16,810 bases of DNA from an uncultured Collinsella sp. (GCA_900552755.1 USAY01000031.1:1-16810); one strand, 5' to 3'. Positions 6,573 through 13,854 are shown, counted from the first letter of the stretch. A program made the numbers and translations. Notes: generated from the sequence alone by a model not told the origin.

Positions 6573-7592
6573 ATGAGCGTGGAAAAGCAACTCAAGGCCA
6601 AGTCGGGCTACGGCATGCTCGTCGCCGTGGCGGTGGCGCTCATCGTCATCATCGGCCTCTTTATCTGGAGCACCATCGGGCTCGCGAGCACGCCCGACGG
6701 CGTCGACGCGCCCGCAGTCTACGGATGGGGGCTCGGCCTCAGCATCCTCGCGTTTTGCCTGTGGTTCATCCCACTCAACGGATTCTTCTCGCTGCAGCCC
6801 GGCCAGGCGCGCGTGTGCATCCTGTTCGGCAAGTACGTGGGCACCGTCCGCGACGAGGGCTTCTTCTGGGCCAACCCGTTCTTTAGCAAGAGCATGGGCG
6901 GATCGGCCGGGATCGGCGAGATGATCGAGCTCGAGATGAGCGATTCCAAGGCCGCCAAGGCCGCGGCGCAGAAGGCCGCCAAGGGCAACCCCACCACTAT
7001 CTCCACCCGCGTGCGCACCCTGAATGGCGAGCGCCTGAAGGTCAACGACAAAATGGGCAACCCCATCGAGATCGCAACCGTCGTGGTGTGGCACGTCGCC
7101 GATACCGCCAAGGCGCTCTTCGACGTCGACGACTACCAGAGCTATGTCGCCATGCAGGCCGAGACGGCGCTGCGCCACGTGGCGAGCGTGTACGCCTACG
7201 ACCATCTTGAGGACGAGTCCGATGCCGCCGGCGCCATCACGCTGCGCGCCAATGTGGAAGAGGTCTCCGAAGCCCTGCGCCGCGAGCTCGCGATGCGCCT
7301 GGCACCCGCCGGCGTGGATGTCGACGACGCCCGCCTCACCCATCTTGCCTACTCCCCCGAGATCGCCCAGGCGATGCTGCGCCGCCAGCAGGCCGAGGCC
7401 GTCATCGCCGCGCGCAAGAAGATCGTCGAGGGCGCGGTTTCCATGGTCGACATGGCCGTGAAGGAGATGGCCGCCGGCGGCACCATCGAGCTGGACGACG
7501 AGCGCAAGGCGCAGATGGCCAGCAACCTCATGGTGGTGCTCTGCGGTGAATCCGAGGCGCACCCGGTGCTCAACGCAGGCTCGCTGTACTAA
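6573..7592 (+). CDS. SPFH/Band 7 domain membrane protein
   Basis: 339 residues. Two N-terminal membrane helices lie near 14-34 and 50-69, followed by an SPFH/prohibitin-type domain (about 72-290): the QPGQARVCILFGKYVGTVRDEGFFW entry strands, a VVVWHVADTAKALFDV core, and the typical helical tail with EVSEALRRELAMRLAPAGVDV and QAMLRRQQAEAVIAARKKIVEGAV. Such proteins oligomerise at membrane microdomains and scaffold other membrane proteins. An alanine- and lysine-rich segment, SKAAKAAAQKAAKGN (125-139), sits where many relatives have only a short loop. The start is ATG 6573; the ribosome binding site is weak (GAAAGAA). The ribbon-helix-helix gene follows after 63 bp and is probably cotranscribed. 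The binding partner is unknown. Confidence 0.88.
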   Translation: MSVEKQLKAKSGYGMLVAVAVALIVIIGLFIWSTIGLASTPDGVDAPAVYGWGLGLSILAFCLWFIPLNGFFSLQPGQARVCILFGKYVGTVRDEGFFWANPFFSKSMGGSAGIGEMIELEMSDSKAAKAAAQKAAKGNPTTISTRVRTLNGERLKVNDKMGNPIEIATVVVWHVADTAKALFDVDDYQSYVAMQAETALRHVASVYAYDHLEDESDAAGAITLRANVEEVSEALRRELAMRLAPAGVDVDDARLTHLAYSPEIAQAMLRRQQAEAVIAARKKIVEGAVSMVDMAVKEMAAGGTIELDDERKAQMASNLMVVLCGESEAHPVLNAGSLY

Positions 7593-7655
7593 CCCCAACA
7601 CCAATGAGTAATTTGGGACGGGTGCAGAATTGCACATTCGACAAGAAGGCACGTC

Positions 7656-7847
7656 ATGGCACGCAAGCAGTATCCACTCCGTATAGACCCCGCTATCTGG
7701 GAGGCCGTCCAACGCTGGGCGGACGATGAGATGCGCAGCGCCAACGGTCAGGTGGAATGGATCTTGCGAGACGCCCTCAAACGCGCGGGAAGGCTGCCGA
7801 AGAAAGAGCCCTCGTCCAAGGACGCACCCAAAGGCGAGGAGGGCTAA
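7656..7847 (+). CDS. Small ribbon-helix-helix (Arc-type) DNA-binding protein
   Basis: 63 residues. An N-terminal strand KQYPLRIDP is followed by helix A (AIWEAVQRWADDEMRS) and helix B (NGQVEWILRDALKRAG), the Arc/MetJ arrangement that forms an intertwined dimer and binds operators. A charged lysine/glutamate tail follows. The start is ATG 7656, with AAGAAGG 6 nt upstream. It sits directly behind the SPFH gene, a pairing I recall from other actinobacteria, so it may autoregulate that operon, for example at the palindrome at 6446-6457. No toxin gene adjoins it, so an antitoxin role is not supported. Confidence 0.85.
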   Translation: MARKQYPLRIDPAIWEAVQRWADDEMRSANGQVEWILRDALKRAGRLPKKEPSSKDAPKGEEG

Positions 7848-8002
7848 GCTGGAAGACAGGGCTCGGCCGCTGCCGACGTCGGGACAAAGCCGCGCCCCGC
7901 GCCGCGGTCGAGGCAGAGCTGAGCCCCGCCGCTCCAAAGTCGAGCCGAACGGCGGGGCCAACACCAACCCAAAGCAAGCTCGCCCCCTCTATACGCACCA
8001 AC
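7848..8002. other. GC-rich gap with a perfect 9-bp inverted repeat
   Basis: No gene seen between the ribbon-helix-helix gene and its terminator. GCCCCGCCG (7923-7931) and CGGCGGGGC (7950-7958) form a perfect stem with an 18-nt loop but no T-run. It may be a 3' UTR structure. Confidence 0.4.
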
Positions 8003-8041
8003 CGGTCCCCGGAGGCATCCGCCTTTGGGGACCGTTCTTTT
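8003..8041 (+). terminator. Intrinsic terminator of the SPFH operon
   Basis: CGGTCCCC (8003-8010) pairs with GGGGACCG (8027-8034). AGGC/GCCT pairs inside the stem, and TTCTTTT follows. A strong rho-independent terminator. Confidence 0.9.
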
Positions 8042-8057
8042 CCCAGCAAGATGTCGT

Positions 8058-8117
8058 ATATAAAGCCTTTTGACAGCTCGATTTTGCCCCGTGGGGGTCA
8101 AATATAAAGACCTTTGA
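8058..8117 (+). promoter_or_regulatory. Tandem 16-bp elements upstream of the first XRE gene
   Basis: ATATAAAGCCTTTTGA (8058-8073) and ATATAAAGACCTTTGA (8102-8117) are near-identical direct repeats, 44 bp apart, about four helical turns. The second also forms an inverted repeat, TCAAA with TTTGA (8098-8117). TTGACA at 8070-8075 overlaps the first copy, and TACGAT at 8121-8126 follows the second, but no pair has ideal spacing. They are candidate operators for the XRE regulator just downstream. The remaining bases to 8189 hold only its AGGGAG ribosome binding site. Confidence 0.45.
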
Positions 8118-8189
8118 TGGTACGATGCTCGCGTCAATGACATGGTGGCTCTCGACAGGGGTCACCCCGACCCTCTAGGGAGCAAACGC

Positions 8190-8810
8190 ATGGAGCTGGG
8201 CTCGCACATCAAGGAGCATCGCACGGAGCTCGGACTGTCCCAAGACGATCTGGCGGAGCGCATCTACGTGTCGCGCCAGACCATCAGCAACTGGGAGTGC
8301 GGCCGTACGTATCCGGATGTCCAGAGCCTGCTGCTGCTTTCCAACGTGTTCGGGGTGACCGTGGACTCCCTCATCAAAGGAGATGTGGAAACCATGGCAC
8401 AGGTAATGAACGAAGCGGTCAAGAAGTACAACGCCCTCTCCACAATCACGGTCGTGAGCGCGGTCGTGTTTTTGGTGCTGAGCGCGTGGGCGGCGTTCCA
8501 GCTCGAATGGGGCTGGGGCATGCACATCGCGCCCACCGCGGCGTTTGCCGCCGTGGCGCTCGTCGTGATGCTCGTGGCGTTCGTGTATATGGAACGCATG
8601 AAGAAGCAGCACGACCTCGTCACGTACCGCGAGGTGTTGGCGTTTAGCCGCGGCGAGCAGGTCGATCGCGACACGCTCGAGGGGCGCCGTGAGCGCGAGA
8701 TGAACCCTTGGGTCAAGGGCACGCGCAACGCGGTGCAGATCATCATCGGCGCCATCGCCGGCGGACTGGTGGGCGTCGGCATCGGCATGCTCGCCAAGAT
8801 GCTGAGTTAA
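8190..8810 (+). CDS. XRE-family regulator with three membrane helices (paralogue 1)
   Basis: 206 residues. The N-terminal Cro/CI-type HTH (about 5-60) includes LGLSQDDLAERIYVSRQTISNWECGRTYPD and ends VDSLIKGDV. A charged linker is followed by membrane helices near 84-104, 113-134 and 180-201. Between helices 2 and 3 lies the motif HDLVTYREVLAFSRGE (141-156), also present in the 9411 gene, then an arginine- and glutamate-rich stretch. This is a membrane-tethered one-component regulator; the signal is unknown. The start is ATG 8190 with AGGGAG about 7 nt upstream; the frame is open further up to 8142 but without a ribosome binding site. Regulators of this kind often control their own and adjacent genes. 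Confidence 0.88.
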   Translation: MELGSHIKEHRTELGLSQDDLAERIYVSRQTISNWECGRTYPDVQSLLLLSNVFGVTVDSLIKGDVETMAQVMNEAVKKYNALSTITVVSAVVFLVLSAWAAFQLEWGWGMHIAPTAAFAAVALVVMLVAFVYMERMKKQHDLVTYREVLAFSRGEQVDRDTLEGRREREMNPWVKGTRNAVQIIIGAIAGGLVGVGIGMLAKMLS

Positions 8811-8853
8811 AAGCGCGGGTACGCGCCCGTTCCCCGAAATGGTATCCCCCTTA

Positions 8854-8888
8854 GCCCCCATTCTGAAGATGTATGCCAGAATGGGGGC
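8854..8888 (+). promoter_or_regulatory. Perfect 12-bp hairpin between the XRE and membrane protein genes
   Basis: GCCCCCATTCTG (8854-8865) pairs perfectly with CAGAATGGGGGC (8877-8888) around an 11-nt loop. There is no T-run, and it ends 22 bp before the next start codon. It may be a terminator, a processing or stability hairpin, or a translational control element for the 117-residue protein. Confidence 0.6.
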
Positions 8889-8910
8889 GATTCCCGTTAG
8901 CAGGTGCCCC

Positions 8911-9264
8911 ATGAACGTCACCGTACGCGCGTCCCTCATCGCATTGATCGCAATCGTTGGCGCCTGCTGGGCAATCCCCGCCCTCCTGGTGAGCTTCGTC
9001 CCATCCGATGCCGGTATGATCGCCATGATGGCGCTGATCTACCTCGTGCTCCCCGTAACTGCGATCGCCCTCGGCCTGCTCGCCGCAAACTCCGCGAGGA
9101 CGCTCTTCTGGGTACCCGCGGCGCTCGGAATCGGACCCGCGGTCCTGTTTCCCCTCAAGGTCGAGGGCAGCCAGGACCTTGCGTTCCATGGGGTTGCCTA
9201 TACCGCAATCGGCTACGCCGCCATGGGCCTGTACACTTGGATGACTGCTCGACAACATCGCTAA
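8911..9264 (+). CDS. Small four-helix membrane protein
   Basis: 117 residues, almost entirely hydrophobic, with helices near 7-28, 36-58, 65-81 and 94-110 and a short polar tail (TARQHR). I recognise no family. The start is ATG 8911, with AGGTG 4-5 nt upstream; the in-frame ATG at 8872 falls in the loop of the upstream hairpin and has no ribosome binding site. Lying between two membrane-anchored XRE regulators in the same direction, it could be their target or partner, but this is only context. Confidence 0.65.
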   Translation: MNVTVRASLIALIAIVGACWAIPALLVSFVPSDAGMIAMMALIYLVLPVTAIALGLLAANSARTLFWVPAALGIGPAVLFPLKVEGSQDLAFHGVAYTAIGYAAMGLYTWMTARQHR

Positions 9265-9298
9265 GCCATCGCAGCAACAATCATGCAGGTAAACCCCG

Positions 9299-9316
9299 TG
9301 CAAAACAGTTTTTGCA
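9299..9316. promoter_or_regulatory. Inverted repeat upstream of the second XRE gene
   Basis: TGCAAAACAGTTTTTGCA forms an imperfect palindrome about 95 bp before ATG 9411, a possible operator or hairpin. The rest of 9265-9410 shows a GGGAGG ribosome binding site but no clear promoter. Confidence 0.3.
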
Positions 9317-9410
9317 GCGCCCGGCAAGCCTTGCCGCATATGATGTACAACAGATTCGATAGCGCACCCGGCGTGTTCGCGGGACGCTCCTTCACGACCG
9401 GGAGGTGACG

Positions 9411-10031
9411 ATGGACATCAGCAACCAGATCAAGACGAGGCGCGAGGCGATGGGGCTCTCCCAAGAACAGCTCGCCGAGAAACTCTACGTGTCGCGTCAG
9501 ACGATCTCGAACTGGGAGCGGGACAAGACGTATCCGGACGTCCAGAGCCTGCTCATGCTGAGCATCCTATTCGACACCTCCATAGACACGCTCGTGAAGG
9601 GAGACGTGACCGTTATGGAAGAGGCAGTCGAAAGAGATCGCAAGCGCATGGGAACGCGGATGCTATGGCTGGCCGTGCTGATGCTCGCGTTGCTGGCGGT
9701 GGCGTTCGCACTGATACTGTCGCCGGCGTTTAACTGGATGGAGGGCACCTGGGGCGCCGGCGTCGCCGCGGCTGCGGCGTTCCTGCCGGCGATAGCGGCG
9801 CTTGTTGTCGCGACCGTCCTCGAGCGCATCAAGCGCGAGAACGACCTGGTGACATACCGCGAGATCCTCGCCTTCATGAACGGCGAGGCGAACATCGAGC
9901 GCGATCCGCGGGTACTCCCCCGCCGCGCGTGGCCGACGAAGCATCGACTGGCGTACGACTTGCTGACCTTCTTCGCCGCGGCCGCCATCGGCGGAGCACT
10001 CGGCTTTGCCGTGTGGGGGCTGCTGAACTAG
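9411..10031 (+). CDS. XRE-family regulator with three membrane helices (paralogue 2)
   Basis: 206 residues, the same length and layout as the 8190 gene. The HTH occupies about 5-60 (GLSQEQLAEKLYVSRQTISNWE, then TYPDVQSLLML). Helices lie near 83-104, 115-137 and 181-203, and the motif NDLVTYREILAFMNGE (144-159) sits before the third helix. The C-terminal tail differs from paralogue 1. The start is ATG 9411 with GGGAGG 5 nt upstream. Codons 8 to 154 (9432-9871) are duplicated without visible change at 11927-12366, so this is the intact parent of a recent segmental copy. It converges with the - strand XRE gene; a small GGCGC/GCGCC hairpin lies near 10075-10090. Confidence 0.88.
   Translation: MDISNQIKTRREAMGLSQEQLAEKLYVSRQTISNWERDKTYPDVQSLLMLSILFDTSIDTLVKGDVTVMEEAVERDRKRMGTRMLWLAVLMLALLAVAFALILSPAFNWMEGTWGAGVAAAAAFLPAIAALVVATVLERIKRENDLVTYREILAFMNGEANIERDPRVLPRRAWPTKHRLAYDLLTFFAAAAIGGALGFAVWGLLN
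9432..9871 (+). repeat. 440-bp direct repeat, copy A (inside the intact regulator)
   Basis: Identical by eye to 11927-12366 over 440 bp with a constant offset of 2495. The copies diverge abruptly on both sides: 9431 is C against A, and 9872 is C against T with no similarity beyond. Confidence 0.95.
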
Positions 10032-10199
10032 AGGCAGCATCTGCCGAAGTCCGCAGCACGCGCGTCAAGAATCGGCGCTTTTGGGCGCCAGCGTTGCGCT
10101 CGTGATGCGGACTCGAAGGTGCCCGCAGCCGAAGACTTCAAATTGACGGCAAGCACTAGCTTGAGGCCCGCTCCACGCCGGCAATACAGCACCACCCAG

Positions 10200-10238
10200 C
10201 AAAATGCGGGCGGCCCCGGCACACCCGAGGCCGCCCGC
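10200..10238 (-). terminator. Terminator of the - strand XRE gene (possibly bidirectional)
   Basis: GCGGGCGGCC (10206-10215) and GGCCGCCCGC (10229-10238) form a perfect 10-bp stem. On the - strand it is followed by ATTTT, as expected for the gene ending at 10268; on + only TTCATT follows. Confidence 0.8.
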
Positions 10239-10267
10239 TTCATTCAGACGGATGTCTTCGAACGCCT

Positions 10268-11401
10268 CTACTCCCTATCGCCGCATGCAGCCGCATCATT
10301 CTCATCGTCATCGTCGATAACGATAAGGGCGATAGCGGAGCCCAAGCTACCGACGACCCACGGGAGCCAGAACAGGCCGCCGATCCCCTCGGACGCATCC
10401 ATGGCAGCACCGACGAACAGCCAGATGAGCGCGATGATGGTGGAGGCGAGCATGATCACGACGCAAGCCCTCTTCTTGCGCGCCGCTGTACGGCGATACT
10501 TGGGATTGCACGCGCGCAGATACGCCTCGCGGCTCTGGGGATCCAGCTGCGACAGCTCCTCCGCACTCAATTCGACCGTCTCGAGCCACTCCTTGTTGTA
10601 CTCCGCGACATCCATGCGGCCCCACAGCATGCCCCAGTGGACAATCACCCCAACACCGACGGCGACCAGGACCATCATCAGCGTGTCGCCATATACCTGG
10701 ACGTTCGCCTCCACCTCAAACAGCGCCGATACGGCGATGCCAAGAAGGATGATCGCGATACCCGAAACGATTGCGATCGAAGCACGACGACGCTCTGCCG
10801 CCTTTTGCTCTGCGGTGTAAAAGTCCGCAACATACGGATGGGCTTCCACAAAAGCCGCGTGCTCCATGCCGGATGGAATAAGGAATCCCAAGCCAGCGGC
10901 AACGAGCGCGAACAACGCCATGAGGACGATTCCGTCTGAGTGCAGGACCTCATCGGTGAAGACCGCGGCGGCGACCCCCAGGATGATGAGCGCCACACCG
11001 AGTGCGACCTTGCGGGCAAATGCGACCATGTGCTCGTCATAGCCGCATACATCCGTGTTGGGACCGACGGGGATCGCGGGCACAAAGGCGGATCCGATGT
11101 CGGACAACGAGTTCCGCCCGTGCGGTGCCTCGACGCGGACGACGGCGTTCCCATCGTTTTGCACGCCATCCGCGGCGCTCTGGCTCACGGCCGCGCGGCG
11201 CGACACGTCACCCTGCACCAGGTCATCGAGCGAGCACTCGAAAATCTGGCACATTCTGATGAGCTTATCCATCTCCGGGTAGGACTTCTCGACCTCCCAC
11301 TTGGTGACGGACTGGCGGGATACCCCAAGCAGCATGGCGAGCTGCTCCTGGGTCATATGGCGCTCGGCGCGCAGATACTGAAGGTTGGTACGGAAGCTCA
11401 T
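10268..11401 (-). CDS. XRE-family regulator with six membrane helices
   Basis: 377 residues. The N-terminal HTH (about 6-65) includes HMTQEQLAMLLGVSRQSVTKWEVEKSYPE and ends LDDLVQGDV. A roughly 60-residue linker follows, with membrane helices near 132-149, 157-177, 207-227, 239-259, 312-333 and 342-363. Cytoplasmic-type loops include ADFYTAEQKAAERRRAS (192-208) and LSAEELSQLDPQSREAYLRA (278-297). It differs from the two 206-residue paralogues in length and lacks their DLVTYRE motif. The start is ATG 11401, with GAGAGG 7 nt upstream; longer in-frame starts give an arginine-rich non-conserved extension. A -10-like TAAAAT (11563 to 11558) lies within inverted repeats upstream. The role is probably membrane-coupled, self-regulating transcription control; the signal is unknown. 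Confidence 0.87.
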   Translation of the reverse strand: MSFRTNLQYLRAERHMTQEQLAMLLGVSRQSVTKWEVEKSYPEMDKLIRMCQIFECSLDDLVQGDVSRRAAVSQSAADGVQNDGNAVVRVEAPHGRNSLSDIGSAFVPAIPVGPNTDVCGYDEHMVAFARKVALGVALIILGVAAAVFTDEVLHSDGIVLMALFALVAAGLGFLIPSGMEHAAFVEAHPYVADFYTAEQKAAERRRASIAIVSGIAIILLGIAVSALFEVEANVQVYGDTLMMVLVAVGVGVIVHWGMLWGRMDVAEYNKEWLETVELSAEELSQLDPQSREAYLRACNPKYRRTAARKKRACVVIMLASTIIALIWLFVGAAMDASEGIGGLFWLPWVVGSLGSAIALIVIDDDDENDAAACGDRE

Positions 11402-11557
11402 AGTAGGTCCTCTCGTTGGCTGGAAGCGGGCACGCGGGCGTCGTGATCTTGGCTCACGGCGACGGCGCGGGCGCGGCATCCCAGCGTTCGGTGCTTTCCT
11501 GCCGGCGACTTACACACTACGGTAGCCACATGGCGGAAACCACCAACTTGAGGCTTC

Positions 11558-11601
11558 ATTTTACGCAACCTGCAGGCACCCTATGGTTGCAAACCGCAGG
11601 T
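11558..11601. promoter_or_regulatory. Inverted repeats around a candidate - strand promoter
   Basis: GCAACC (11565-11570) mirrors GGTTGC (11585-11590), and ACCTGC (11568-11573) mirrors GCAGGT (11596-11601), just upstream of TAAAAT on the - strand. This looks like an operator region between the divergent XRE genes. The remaining bases of 11402-11751 hold no gene. Confidence 0.4.
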
Positions 11602-11674
11602 AGATTGAATGGACGTCAAATTATTAGGAGCTTGCATCACCTGTGAACTCAAACGGTCCCCGCCGATGTTACGA

Positions 11675-11695
11675 CCCGTTGCTTGCGGCAACGGG
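11675..11695. promoter_or_regulatory. 8-bp hairpin upstream of the truncated XRE gene
   Basis: CCCGTTGC (11675-11682) and GCAACGGG (11688-11695) pair perfectly around a 5-nt loop, about 57 bp before ATG 11752. No T-run follows; it may be an operator or a leader hairpin. Confidence 0.35.
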
Positions 11696-11751
11696 CCATC
11701 TGCGGGCAGCATTGCGGTAACGTAGGAACCGGGCGAGAGAAAGGATCCGCC

Positions 11752-11930
11752 ATGCTGAACGAGAACATCCAGGCCCTCAGGAAATCGAAAGGGCTATCGC
11801 AGGAGGAGCTCGCGCTCAAGCTGAACGTGGTGAGGCAGACGGTTTCCAAATGGGAACGCGGGCTCTCGGTGCCCGACGCGGAGATACTCGTCGCCCTCGG
11901 TGAGACGCTCGACGTGCCGGTGAGCAAAGA
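11752..11930 (+). pseudogene. XRE-family HTH gene cut after residue 59
   Basis: A good start (ATG 11752, GAAAGGA about 6 nt upstream) opens a clear HTH: NIQALRKSKGLSQEELALKL, then VRQTVSKWERGLSVPD and ALGETLDVPVSK. At residue 59 the sequence runs into the 440-bp copy of the 9411 gene, in the wrong frame (frame 1 against frame 2). Translation would continue through about 100 residues of unrelated sequence to a stop at 12228. The HTH alone may still fold and bind DNA, but the original C-terminus is gone. Comparable proteins normally continue into a dimerisation or membrane domain. Confidence 0.75.
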
Positions 11931-12366
11931 CGAGGCGCGAGGCGATGGGGCTCTCCCAAGAACAGCTCGCCGAGAAACTCTACGTGTCGCGTCAGACGAT
12001 CTCGAACTGGGAGCGGGACAAGACGTATCCGGACGTCCAGAGCCTGCTCATGCTGAGCATCCTATTCGACACCTCCATAGACACGCTCGTGAAGGGAGAC
12101 GTGACCGTTATGGAAGAGGCAGTCGAAAGAGATCGCAAGCGCATGGGAACGCGGATGCTATGGCTGGCCGTGCTGATGCTCGCGTTGCTGGCGGTGGCGT
12201 TCGCACTGATACTGTCGCCGGCGTTTAACTGGATGGAGGGCACCTGGGGCGCCGGCGTCGCCGCGGCTGCGGCGTTCCTGCCGGCGATAGCGGCGCTTGT
12301 TGTCGCGACCGTCCTCGAGCGCATCAAGCGCGAGAACGACCTGGTGACATACCGCGAGATCCTCGC
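11927..12366 (+). pseudogene. Truncated copy of the 9411 XRE gene (440-bp repeat, copy B)
   Basis: Matches 9432-9871 base for base by eye, in the same direction. It lacks the first seven codons, start and ribosome binding site of the parent and the last 52 codons including the third helix. On the right it is joined after YREIL to unrelated DNA running into the 3' end of the cysteine desulfidase gene; the frame then continues antisense to that gene until 12970. It has no start of its own except an internal ATG at 11945. It is a recent duplication or gene-conversion product, or a misassembly. Confidence 0.85.
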
Positions 12367-12442
12367 TGTCCGCAATGCAGACAGGTGCTTTACAGCCACA
12401 AGCGCGATAGTTTCAACAACAAGATGCAGTGCCCCAGAGCCC

Positions 12443-13756
12443 CTAGCAGTCGACGATGGTCTTGCCGATCATGATGTTGAGGATCTCGACGTCGGTATCC
12501 TTCATGCCAACGCGGCCCACATAGCCCATGCTGGCGATCGTCTCTTCCACCGTATCCTGAATCAGGCCCTCGCCGGCACGGAAGCCGCGGCCCTGCATGG
12601 CCATATCGTGGCCCAGAATCGCCGCATCAACGGCAGCGGAAATCTTAGCGGCGCAGCTTGCCTTGGCGCCATCGCACACGATGCCGCCCACGTTACCGAG
12701 CGTATTGGAGACCGTCGCGCCGATCTGCTCGCGCGTGCCACCGCACAGCCAGGTAATCGCCGCGCCGGCACCGCACGCAGCGCAAATAGCACCGCAAAAC
12801 GCCGAGAGCGCACCAATATAGCTCTTGATATGCACGGCAATAAGATCAGACAGCATCACGGCGCGCACCAGGCGCTCGTGGTCGCAGCGCAGGTAATCGG
12901 CATATTCCATAACGGGCAACGCACAGGTAATACCCTGGTTGCCCGAGCCGCACACAATGGCGACCGGTAGCGCACAGCCGTTCATACGGGCGTCAGACCC
13001 GGCGGCCGCACGCGCACGCGCACGGCAGGCGACATCGTCGGCGCGAGCGCCCAGCAGCGTACGGCCCACCTCGGCGCCCCAAGCGTTCACCAAGCCCTCG
13101 GCGCTAATAGCGCCGTTCAGCTCAATCTGACGCTCAACGGCAGCGCGGGCGCCCTCGATGTCGCCGTCCTCGATAAAGTCAATGATAGACTCAATCGACA
13201 TGGGCGTATCGGCGGCACGCTCGGCCACGATGCGCTCGGCGCAGGCGGCACACTCCCCCGCCGACTTGCCACACATCGGAATGCCATCGAGTGTATGGCA
13301 CGTAACATTGGTGTGATGGTCGGTGATCTCGACGACCGCAGTATGACCTCCGGCCGTGGCAGTCACCTTAATGTAGAGGTTGGGCACACCCTCGACAAGC
13401 GACACATCGCAGTAGTCGGCATCGGAGAGCAGCTCGGTCACGCGAGCACGGTCTGCATCGCCAACACTCTCGAGCACCTCGAGCGCGCTCTTGGCGTCAC
13501 CGCCCACGGCACCCAGCACGGCCGCGGCCTCAATACCGTGCATACCGCCCGAGTTGGGCACGGTCACGCTCTTTACGTTCTTGATGATGTTGCCTGAGCA
13601 GGCAACATCCATATGTTCGGGTTCGCAACCGAGCGTCTGGCTCGCCAGCGCCGCCGCATAGGCAACGGCAATGGGCTCGGTGCAGCCGAGCGCACAGACA
13701 AGCTCGCGGTTCAAAACATCACAAAACGCGGTATCACGGATGGAATCGGTAGGCAT
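12443..13756 (-). CDS. cyuA: L-cysteine desulfidase, CyuA/YhaM (UPF0597) family
   Basis: 437-residue cytoplasmic Fe-S enzyme of the family once called serine dehydratase alpha-like. Characterised members (CdsB, CyuA) break L-cysteine into pyruvate, ammonia and sulfide. Visible signatures are GCTEP at 24-28 (Cys25), ACSGNIIKNVKSV at 52-64, VPNSGG at 66-71, GSGNQGI at 270-276, and the cysteine cluster FCGAICAACGAGAA (Cys321, 325, 328) with CDGAKASCA at 361-369. Several of these cysteines probably hold a 4Fe-4S cluster. The start is ATG 13756, with TAGGAG 6 nt upstream. No terminator is visible on its 3' side, where it meets the 440-bp copy after only 76 bp. Family is certain; substrate is inferred from characterised relatives. 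Confidence 0.9.
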   Translation of the reverse strand: MPTDSIRDTAFCDVLNRELVCALGCTEPIAVAYAAALASQTLGCEPEHMDVACSGNIIKNVKSVTVPNSGGMHGIEAAAVLGAVGGDAKSALEVLESVGDADRARVTELLSDADYCDVSLVEGVPNLYIKVTATAGGHTAVVEITDHHTNVTCHTLDGIPMCGKSAGECAACAERIVAERAADTPMSIESIIDFIEDGDIEGARAAVERQIELNGAISAEGLVNAWGAEVGRTLLGARADDVACRARARAAAGSDARMNGCALPVAIVCGSGNQGITCALPVMEYADYLRCDHERLVRAVMLSDLIAVHIKSYIGALSAFCGAICAACGAGAAITWLCGGTREQIGATVSNTLGNVGGIVCDGAKASCAAKISAAVDAAILGHDMAMQGRGFRAGEGLIQDTVEETIASMGYVGRVGMKDTDVEILNIMIGKTIVDC

Positions 13757-13854
13757 AGGTATCTCCTACATGTATAACGGGTTGCTCTCGCAAGTATCAA
13801 CTTCTCCATTTGATAACAAGGCACCAAAAACCGCAAGTCGAGTTCCGGCAGACG

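Noticed and set aside
6555..7967. 470-codon - strand frame opposite the SPFH operon
   Set aside because: Shadow frame; Gly/His/Asp-rich translation without domains, opposite two recognisable genes.
11945..12970. 341-codon fusion frame across the copied block into the cyuA region as a real gene
   Set aside because: Beyond 12366 it is antisense to a well conserved enzyme, and the start is only an internal ATG of the parent gene.
13760..13800. TTGATA-18 bp-TATACA as promoter of cyuA (- strand)
   Set aside because: Transcription would begin inside the ribosome binding site, leaving no usable leader.
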